Below are positions 56,047 to 64,000 of a stretch of 64,000 nucleotides of DNA, one piece after another. The position numbers and the translations under genes were made by a program. This DNA comes from Eutypella sp. D-1 (taxonomy: Eukaryota; Ascomycota; Sordariomycetes; Xylariales; Diatrypaceae), in contig JAJTTP010000012.1 in the NCBI GenBank assembly GCA_023313575.1, forward strand, positions 868,001 through 932,000, read 5' to 3'. Below the pieces are notes generated by a model. That model saw only the letters and a program-made list of their open reading frames with translations, did no database searches and was not told where the DNA came from. Numbering within the stretch: the first letter of the stretch is position 1; every line of letters starts with the position of its first letter.

Positions 56047-59000
56047 CTATGCTTGGGACGAAGCGCGGTTGGCCTCCTGGACTTGTAGTAGTAGGTTGTC
56101 GATGCTGCTCAGCAGATCGGTGTCGTCCGTGGCAGCGTCTATGTCGTGGCCGCTGGCGCTCTTGGCACGTTTTCGATCGCCCGCCACTGAGCCGCCGAGG
56201 AGCGACGCCAGGTCATCGTCGGCGTCCTCGCCCTCGTCGTCGGCACGGATGCGTTTCCGACTATGAATGATGTCGCTGGCGGCCGGCGAGTTGCTGATTC
56301 GACTGTGCCGCAGACTGTTGGTGGGCGAGTACGCAAGCAAGTTGGCCCCTCCAGGTGACGGTGTTTGACTCGGCGAAGCGGAATGCTCTCTAGGTATGCC
56401 GTAGTCGCCGAGGCCTGGGAACCGCTTCCCTTCTTGCAACATAGGTATGGCCAGTGACTCGTGCAAATATTCCCCATTGGGCATCTGCACGAGACCGCTG
56501 GCTTTGAGACGCCAGTAGGGGTCGGTAACCTTGGGCTTCGACTTTGACACTCGGCTGCTATTGAATCCGAGACTCGACCGATAGCTTGAGCTGAACGTCG
56601 AATTGCGGAAGCTGCTGGTCGACATGGATAGCGAATCTCGGCCCGTCCCACTCGAGAGAGCCTTGAGCATGGCGCTCTTAGACCCCTCCTTGTATGTTTT
56701 CGGTTGGGGAATCTGCTTGAGCGGTTGGAGCCCTTGCTTCATCCGACGCTGGTTCTTGGCTCGGAGGAGCATTTGCTCGCCCGGAAGCATGTCGTGGTCA
56801 GAGTCGGTCTTAGTGTCTCTGGCAGCGTAGCGCGCGGCTTCTCGGGGATCGTGCACACCGTCCAGAACTCCAGAGGCGAGTAAGGCATTCTCGATGCTGT
56901 GTTCTCTCGATTGGCGTCTGGGCTGGGATTGCGTAGATTGCCTCAGCCTCTGGCTGTCTTCGGCGCTCCTTCGGGACCTCCTGTGCAACAGGTTGGTTGT
57001 CTCTTCGACTACCCTGTCCTGGGCGGCCTTTGCTTCAGCTTCTCGCTTCGCTACATTTTCAGGCAATCTCCATTGCCGAGCCTTCTCCCTCTCTGCCTGT
57101 ATGCGCTTCACCCTGCGCCGTTTTCGGGATCCGTCACGCCATTTGTAGAAGTATTTGACCGACAAACTGTACGCTCGGTAATTCCGTGCCTCGGCCCAGG
57201 ACTTCTCCTCTTCTTCTCTCCGTCGCCGTTCTTCTTCAGCTTGGTGATATTCGTCCCAAATGTCCTTCAGCAGGTTTTCCACCAGCAAGGGCTCCAGGTG
57301 AGTTTCCATCAAGCCCTTGTCGCCACACACAACCCAACGGGTAAAACTGTCCATCGGATTCGGCTTCTCTGCTGGACTCGGCTTCTCTGCTGGCTTCGGC
57401 GGAGCTACCTCTATAGGCTTATGTTGGAGGGACCCTAATTCTCTAGGAAGCTGCTTGAGCGGTTCAGACGGTTTAGGTGGGGGCTGAAACATAGGAGGAG
57501 CGCTGGGCGAGGATGACGATGGTGGAAAAGGCTTCACCTCGGTCACCGTTGATGTTTTGCCTAGATATGATCGTCAGTAACTGAGTGGTGCAACAGGCGT
57601 ATCTACGTTCCACAAACTTACCATCTGGTGTCGACGTCTCGCCAATGTCGAAGGTCACATGCTTTTTGGGCTTCGGCATTCGATCCCCAGCAGTGATGCC
57701 TGAGGCAGCTGTAGAGGCTTGCTTGGGTGAATCATTGGCAACAGCAGATAAAGAAGGAAATTGAAACCCTGGGCCTGACGCTGAGGCGACGCTTGAGAAC
57801 ACTGAGGCTGGAGGCGCATTGTTCGTCGCTAAGGAATTCGTTTGAGCTTGATTGAAAGTGCTGCTCTTAGTTGGCGGCGGTGTAGAGGAAGCACTAGTTT
57901 CTTGACTGAAGAGACTCGTAGACTTAGTTGTCTGTGGTGCTGGGTCCGGTTGTGTGGCTGCCTTCCCTTCACTTGTCGTCGGGAACAACGACGTAGAAGT
58001 TTGCGGGTTCTTTCCAGCAAGCCCCTGGCCAAACAGTCCTTCTGGTGGCTTTTTGAACAAAGACGAAGAGGCTTCCGTGGCATTCGGTGGTCTTGGGGAC
58101 CCGAAATCGTGAACACTCACTCCTTCAGTGGATAGGCCGGACTGCACATGAGGTGAAGATGAAGGGTGATTTGAAAAAAATGATGCAGAGTCGCTAGACG
58201 GAGGAGTACCGGTACCCAGTGTTGCGGGCGGCGTTCGTGTTGTACCGACGGTCTCAACGTCACTCTCAGCCTCGACGGCGCTGTCCTCTTCGATGTACGT
58301 GTTCTCGGAATCGTCGACGAATAGACTTTCCTCCTCTTTTTGGCTTTGGCCTTCGTCCCATACGGTTTGGTAGATGACATCAGGGAGCGAGCGATCGCCG
58401 CGTTTGCGCTCAACGATTGTATACGAGTATGAGTGGGGAACCCTAATTTTGGGTACCCTCCGCTGCTGGGTAGACGGTGGAAGGACCAGTTGCATGCCAT
58501 TGCCGTCGTCTCGGAAGTCGAGTTGATGAAGCTCAGCAAAAGCGATGGCATCTTCCTCGGTTTCGAAATGAAGACGCTCCTTCAAGAAGGTGGGCGTCAA
58601 GTCTTTTGGGCCACCTTTGGGGCGCTGGTAACCGTTGAGAATGGTCTGTAGCATCGAGTGGCGTGCGCTACCGAAATGGACTTCGGCAAAACAAGCCATG
58701 GTGTACGAGATCTGCGGGGACGCAACGATGGAGAAGAACATGGATGCCATATTGAGGGCCATCTCCGTGCCAGCTTTCGGAATGAGAGGGCCGGTCTCAG
58801 TCCAAGTATTCTGCAGGGCCTGAGCGAGACACATGGCAGTTCTGATATGATCCGTCTGTAAGAGTTTGTGGTCCCAGCTCTGTACCTTCTCCATCAAAGC
58901 TGAATCACCCGCGTTGAATACCACGTAGTAGCCGCGAAACTCGGCTTCGTTCTCGCACGTAATGCCATCCTTAGAGAAATCGTCGTATGCTTCCATGAGT

Positions 59001-61028
59001 GAAATAAGCGTCTTGCTCAACTGCTCGATTTCTTGTTGTTCTGAAAAGCCTTCGTGGCCGAAGTCAGGCTGCGAGAGGAGGTGCAGCGATGTTACGTGGA
59101 ATCGGGTGATAGTCTCGAGACAATAGAGATAGTCCTTCTTTTCCTCCGCACACATGGCGGCTCCCTGGAAAGTGAATTCTCGTCGGATCGCCCGTGTCCG
59201 GTCCCAGAGAAAGTGATGCCGAATCGGAAGGTAGTCGTCCTCGGCAATCAGCTCGGATATTAAATAGTCTAGTGTTCGACGGAGAGCGGTAGGTGACCGA
59301 ACATCCATAGGCAATGGAAGATCTTGGCCGGCCGACGACCGGGAGTAACGAGTTACCATGAGAGGGAGACTGGCAACAAGTTCACCGTTTACCTCCTCTT
59401 TCTCCTCCTTCTTGATGTCATGCTGGACGATACGAGTGACCTTATCCCAATCAGGACACATATCTTCGCATATACCCTTGAAATTGATGGCCTCGCTCAA
59501 ACGCCGTTTCTTGTCGGGATCGTCAAAAAGACCAGCGCTGATCAGTGATTTCATGGCCTTTTCCCTATATGCACTATAGGCCTCACGGAACTTCTCGACT
59601 GCCTTTCGTTGCGAGGCACTCCCCGGATTGGGAGGCCATTGTGGAGGCTTGAGTCCATCCTCTGCTAGTTGCTTGCGAATCCTCGTTCCCACGTCGTCGC
59701 CGTATGCGTTGTTCTTCGGCGCCGGTCGTTTCGGTGGCCGAGGCGCGTGAATGGGCTTGGTGTGTTCGCCGCGGTTAGGCTTTAGGGATGTAGGGGTCGC
59801 CGAGTTCAAAGCTTTTTTTAGAGTTGAGTTTTTCGGGAACTTCGGGTTATCCTGGCGACCTTGGTCGTTCTTCCGCTTGCCATTCGGAGCAGTCCCATTG
59901 ATCCCGGGCGCTAACTTCGCTTTGGGCAAAGGCTTCGTCTCCTTCGAAGCTACCCAGGCGGGCTGAACATAGCCATGCTTGTGATGATCCCAATCCTGCG
60001 CATAACTGGTTGGGGCAACTGGGCCATTCGGAGTGTTCGTACGATTCGTTGTCGAAGGCGAGACTTTGGCAAAGGGATTCGATTGAGAGCCGTTGATACT
60101 ACCGTTGGTTGAGGGCGGAGTTGCGCTGGCAGATGGCTGCGTCACGTTCTTCAGTGGGGTGCCATTCGTAGGAGCGAATGGGTTGTGAAACGGTTTCGCT
60201 GGTTGTGCTTTCGGAGCGAAAGGCGACGAAGCCGGCTTTTCTGTAGATGTGAAAGGATTCGACTTCTTGGCGAATGGGTTCTCCTTGGGTGGCTGCCATC
60301 CTGATGATCCCTGCGAGAATACGTTCTTGGGCGCGGTTGCTGCAGCAAATGGATTCGAAGGTTGTTGAGCAAATGCTATGGAAGCAAGAATTTGTCAGTG
60401 ACGGTTTGGTTTCGACGATCAACAATCGCGATGTGTGCTCTCTCGATAACTCCTCCGGATATCGGATAAGGGTGGTGGCTATGGCCGCGATGGTGAAAAT
60501 AGAAGGCTGAGAATGTCGGTTTCCCTTGTGTGCATATATCGCATTTTGCCCTTGTTTCCGACCACATGATTTCCAGCTCTTGAGGGCGAAAATGATAACG
60601 TAGGCGTGCTTCCAACGGGGTATATGGAAGATCCATCGTTCGTCATATATCAAATTTGTATCGTATCATTTCTTTCCGGGTGTGTACGATGCAAGAGAGG
60701 AGCGAATGCTGGAATGCGCGTTCATCCAGGGTTCCTCGAGTCGGGGTCTCCGGCCATCTTTTTGTAGCGAAGTTCTGAACTCGAATCCGGTAGAGAAGGG
60801 AGAAGGGAGGTAGAGAACGAAGTATCGAATGTGGTAAGAGCATGAGGGGAATGGCGAATGTAATGATTCCAGGCAAGAGTCCGAAAAGGATTTCGGGAAA
60901 GACTCCGGGTATAATCGTTCAGGCAGAATAAAGACCAAAGTAATTGTGTTGTAGGTGGAAAGGAGTCCCTTGTTTTTTTACTTACGATTGGACGTAGAGT
61001 TTGCAGGGCCGCTCTGAGAGCTAAACAT
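56047..61028 (-). CDS. sac3: SAC3/GANP-family mRNA export factor (TREX-2 scaffold)
   Basis: Three minus-strand exons, 61028-60986, 60375-57622 and 57560-56047, join to 1436 aa. SAC3 is the scaffold of TREX-2 at the nuclear pore, coupling transcription to mRNA export. The start MFSSQSGPANSTSN is followed by repeated (S)NPFA motifs (about 15-115), FG-like sequence expected to contact the export receptor or nucleoporins. The SAC3/GANP helical domain runs from about 300 to 620, beginning with FKGICEDMCPDWDKVTRIV. A disordered middle is Ser/Pro-rich with LFG- and SLF-type motifs. The C-terminal part has a helical, highly charged segment (WDEYHQAEEERRRREEEE; KYFYKWRDGSRKRRR), placed where CDC31/SUS1-binding sequences lie in the family; that match is not proven. 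Intron 1 is unusually long (610 nt, donor GTAAGT, acceptor TAG). Intron 2 is 61 nt (donor GTAAGT, branch TACTGAC, acceptor TAG), and skipping it would end the frame at 57473. Confidence 0.93.
60376..60985 (-). other. sac3: Long first intron of sac3
   Basis: This 610-nt intron is five to ten times longer than the other introns here. It separates a 43-nt first coding exon from the rest. Frames inside it are short and recognisably non-coding. Long first introns often carry regulatory sequence, but no specific site is identified. The joined N-terminus (…STSNPFAQQPSNPFAAA…) supports the splice. Confidence 0.7.
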
Positions 61029-63156
61029 TCTGCCCTCTCTGATCGACTTTCATTTGTTTGAATTGTTTTGGAGGAAGATAAAAAAAGAAAAGAAAAATCG
61101 TTTCAGGATGATAGTGACCGACAGGAAATATAGAGTTCTACCACGCTTCGACGCTTCAACGCTTTAACGCTTTAACCTTCAGGGTATAAAGCTGTGGATG
61201 ATTGTAGCGCGATTTCTGGATATTGGCGACACTGGCGAATTTCGAAATGTAGGCGCTGATGAATCGTGTATGTAGTTGGTTGATGAAGAGAAGAAGGCTG
61301 GTTTCGTTGTCCGGAGTAGGGTTGAAGTTGTGTGTGGTCGGTGGTACTCAAAGGAAGGACAAAGAAAGTCGGCCAAGTCGGTTGTGATGGTGGTAGTTGT
61401 AGAGTTGTGAGTTTTAGCGAGGTTGATTGTTGATTGCAAAATGTTGTTGAAGTTGAGAAGGTTTGAAGATGGTGGGTGGTGAAGGTGAAAGTCAAGGCAA
61501 AGAAAGTACCAAGTAGAGGTAAGTAAAACGATAATAGGAATAGAAGTAAAAAGCGTGCGATTCTGATTTGGCGACTACTTAGAATAGGAAGCTCTTCTTC
61601 CCCATGTAGCGATTTGACGATTTAGCGCCTTAAAGTTGCTGTTACAAGTACTTAGGTACTTCGAGCTTGGTGACTTTAATGGCTTAGCGTAAGTACCTTA
61701 GATGTCTACCAGCTACCAAAAAGTAAATACCCGAACGCGAACAGAAGGGAGTTGCGTCTAGCCAAGCAATCGCAACCGGAAACTGCGATTTCTTAGTCTG
61801 GCGGTTGACAGGTGGCAAAATGAACCTATAGCACTTAGCAGGTGGCAGCAGACGACTCTTTAAGTTAGGGATACCTTGAATTGCTGGATTACTTTTTATT
61901 GCATACATGTAAGTATCGCGTACACTTTTTTGTAGGTACCTACCTATTGTGACGAAGTATCTAGGTACCTACGTTGGTTGGTGCCGACCTCCTGTTACCT
62001 GGTTGACGTAATTGGGTGCACCCACCGATTGTTACAAGTATGCGGATTTCTACATAAGCAGTTTACCTCAGAGACTTGAATATCCGTACCATGGACCTGT
62101 GTTATATTAAATCGCAATCGCATCCATGGATTGCTTTATATTACACCTTGGATCTCATACTTGTCTATGTTGGCTCTGCTTTTAGCCGAAATGCCGCGGG
62201 CAATGGCCCAACCGCATTATGGTAAGTTACCAAGCAATTGTCTACCTACTAGGTAAGTAGGTAGGTACAGGTATGCAGTGAATAACTCCGTACATACATA
62301 TGGACATACGTAAGTATGCACCTAATATCAGTAAATATCTGCAACCCAGGCCCCAGGTCCCCTGATCCCTTGATTGAACCTCCCCCTGCCACTTCAAAGT
62401 TGGTAAGTGATAAGGAGCCGTTTGAAACGCCGAACGCTGAACGCTGAACGCTGAACACCTTCTAAACCTTCCCGAGATCTACTTAGGTAACCGTAACCTT
62501 CAACTCTACGGATTCCGAACTCTATCTACTTACACCTGAACATAATCTGAACATACTCTTTTTCTTCCACCTACTTCATCAGTCGGATGTTGCCATTCAA
62601 ACGGTGCCCCATTCAATTGGTTTCCATCGACACATTTCCCTCTACATGAGACTACCTGTTCAATCGTTCAATCTTCATGGACCGGCCCCATCTATCTTTC
62701 CCAAGTGTACAGTATCTTACCTACCTTACCTACCTAGGTAGTTAAAAGCTTAGAGAGATCATCATTCTTATCAACTCAACCTCGTATGATTCCAAGGGCC
62801 GGCAATCAACCCATCTCGCGCCCGAGTCTCACCGCAACACCGCCGTCCTTATGCGTTGATAAATACACTAATATACTAATGCCTACTCACCTGCGCACGT
62901 AATGCGAATGCAAATGAGTCCGGTTGTCTGGCCGCATTTGAATGAATGAAGCCCAGTCATCCAGTCCAGGCCTTGTCGGAGTTCAACAACCTTCATACAT
63001 ACACACAACACCTCGAACCCGCGATAGATATATAGATCGAGTCCCTACCCCACCTACGATTAATCGCACCTGCTTACGACCGACCGGCGGCTATTTCATC
63101 CATCTATCTTACCTGAGCGTTCATTCGAGACTTTAAAAAAAAAACCATTTCTCACG
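61029..63156. promoter_or_regulatory. Divergent promoter region of sac3 and the gene at 63157
   Basis: The 2.1 kb between two divergent starts. It is rich in palindromic TACCTAGGTA-like words (61932-61944, 61961-61973, 62242-62270, 62716-62741) and has three tandem GAACGCT units at 62432-62456. An ACTCCGTA word is near 62286. No protein gene is seen. Confidence 0.55.
62432..62456. repeat. (GAACGCT)3 tandem repeat
   Basis: Three perfect 7-bp units plus a partial fourth, in the divergent promoter region. Confidence 0.85.
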
Positions 63157-64000
63157 ATGGCATTCCTCGAGGACCCCCGTCTCCGCCAGCGCTGGAACCA
63201 GATCTCCCACACCACCGAGACCGTCACCGAGAACGCCGCCGCCGGCATCTGGAGCTTCGGCCACACCTACATCACGCCGTGTCTGGGGTCCGTGGGGTCC
63301 GCGCTCGAGAGCTGCACCGCCGTCTGTCTCGGCGACCGCGAGGAGCGGGCGCGGCGGGCGAGGGAGCGTCAGAGGGCGCGGGGCAGGGCCGAGTACAGTT
63401 TCGACTTCTACGATGACTGGGACGAGGATCTCTACGGCGAGGCGCACGGCGGAAGCGGCAGTGGCAGCGGCGGAGGTGCCGGGGGCGGCGGCGGAATCTG
63501 GGGCGGATGGCGAAGCGAGGACTGGGACCATCTGCTGGCCGGCACGGGCAGGCGGCGGAACACAGCCGGCGAGGTGACGGACCAGCCCATGGGTAGGAAG
63601 CGCGGGATGAGCTACGGCACCAGAGGCGTGCGGAAGACGGCCACCGGCGAGGAGGACCCCACCATCATACCGAGCACCGCGCCCATCGGCTTCCTCGCCC
63701 GTCTGCCCTTCCGGTTCGGGGGCACCCTGAGGTATAAGCCTAGCGCGGCGAATCTGCAGGAGCATCCGGGCGCCACGAGGATAGGGCGCAGAGGCGAGCA
63801 CGAGCCCTTACTGGCAGGAGTCGAAGAGTTCAGTCCCGAGGAAGAAGTACGGACCCCGAATAGAAAGCGGAGTGGGACGAGCGGTAGTGGGGACACGAGC
63901 GACTCGTATCGATCGAGGGGCGACCTGTTTCCGAGCGACGGGGAGGGCGACGAGGATGCGGTTCCTCTGGGCGATGACCTGGGTGTAGTGCTGGACCATA
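63157..64000 (+). CDS. Conserved fungal protein of unknown function (5' part, cut by window end)
   Basis: The frame is open from the ATG at 63157 to the window edge: 281 codons without a stop, strongly GC-rich at third positions. An A-rich leader (TTTAAAAAAAAAACC) lies just before the start. The N-terminus MAFLEDPRLRQRW is followed by a short segment with Cys42, Cys53 and Cys57, then a charged Arg/Glu helix. A conserved block FDFYDDWDEDLYG starts at about 82, followed by a Gly/Ser run (98-113), WRSEDWDHLLAG (118-129), and a downstream block with DPTIIPSTAPIGFLARLPFRFG (167-188) and LRYKPSAANLQEHPG (191-205). I recognise these blocks from uncharacterised proteins conserved in filamentous ascomycetes, with no assigned function. 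No clear signal peptide or membrane helix is seen. The acidic C-terminal part continues beyond the window. Confidence 0.86.
   Translation, partial: MAFLEDPRLRQRWNQISHTTETVTENAAAGIWSFGHTYITPCLGSVGSALESCTAVCLGDREERARRARERQRARGRAEYSFDFYDDWDEDLYGEAHGGSGSGSGGGAGGGGGIWGGWRSEDWDHLLAGTGRRRNTAGEVTDQPMGRKRGMSYGTRGVRKTATGEEDPTIIPSTAPIGFLARLPFRFGGTLRYKPSAANLQEHPGATRIGRRGEHEPLLAGVEEFSPEEEVRTPNRKRSGTSGSGDTSDSYRSRGDLFPSDGEGDEDAVPLGDDLGVVLDH

Noticed and set aside
57473..57620. Two separate genes where the sac3 frames change (one ending at 57473, one starting near 57546)
   Set aside because: A 61-nt intron with GTAAGT, TACTGAC and TAG joins them in frame, and the combined product fits the SAC3 layout.
1..64000. 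CRISPR arrays, insertion sequences, LTR elements, rRNA genes
   Set aside because: No repeat-spacer pattern, transposase motif, paired LTRs or rRNA-like stretch was found on reading both strands; a fungal nuclear window would not be expected to carry CRISPR.

Overview
The window is nuclear DNA of a filamentous ascomycete (Pezizomycotina, most likely Sordariomycetes). Genes are monocistronic. They carry short introns (mostly 53-107 nt) with GTAAGT/GTATGT-like donors and GCTAAC/CTGAC-type branch sites 10-25 nt before the acceptor. The families are typical fungal ones: SAC3, MAK16, MSS1, PMP3, and a P450 with an IHTTS I-helix. Intergenic DNA is long and carries TACCTAGGTA- and ACTCCGTA-like words. 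There are no operons, phage, IS elements or CRISPR arrays. I assign twelve protein genes, about one per 5 kb, which is sparse for this group.

Left part (0.6-13.3 kb) holds three redox enzymes: a CPR/CysJ-type FAD/NADPH reductase module without flavodoxin domain (minus), a class A FAD monooxygenase (plus, 2 exons), and a cytochrome P450 (plus, 4 exons). A 7.6-kb stretch without an assignable gene follows. Next come a 1523-aa protein with a C-terminal SAM-methyltransferase-like domain (20.9-25.5 kb), a three-exon PMP3 proteolipid with a clear TATA box and a CRE palindrome (27.7-28.2 kb), and a 612-aa low-complexity conserved fungal protein (31.8-33.7 kb).

An 11.4-kb gene-poor stretch (33.7-45.1 kb) ends at the most unusual object in the window. 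This is a small TATA-driven gene encoding 75 aa with four exact copies of the heptapeptide FGRSGYN, separated by charged spacers. The copies are identical in protein but differ at synonymous codons, so the peptide itself seems to be selected.

Right part (46.2-64 kb) holds housekeeping genes whose structures I rebuilt by hand. The mitochondrial tRNA-modifying GTPase MSS1 has a hidden 19-nt last exon that restores the conserved C-terminal FC[I/V]GK motif. The ribosome-biogenesis factor MAK16 has five exons, including a 30-nt microexon carrying two of its four conserved cysteines. These two genes are divergent and share a 734-bp promoter with a GATA-site cluster. They are followed by a membrane-anchored beta-propeller (PLL / fucose-lectin-like) protein, the mRNA-export factor SAC3 (1436 aa, 3 exons) and the start of a conserved fungal protein cut by the window end.

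All exon joins are inferred from splice signals and protein-family conservation. No alignment or transcript data were available.
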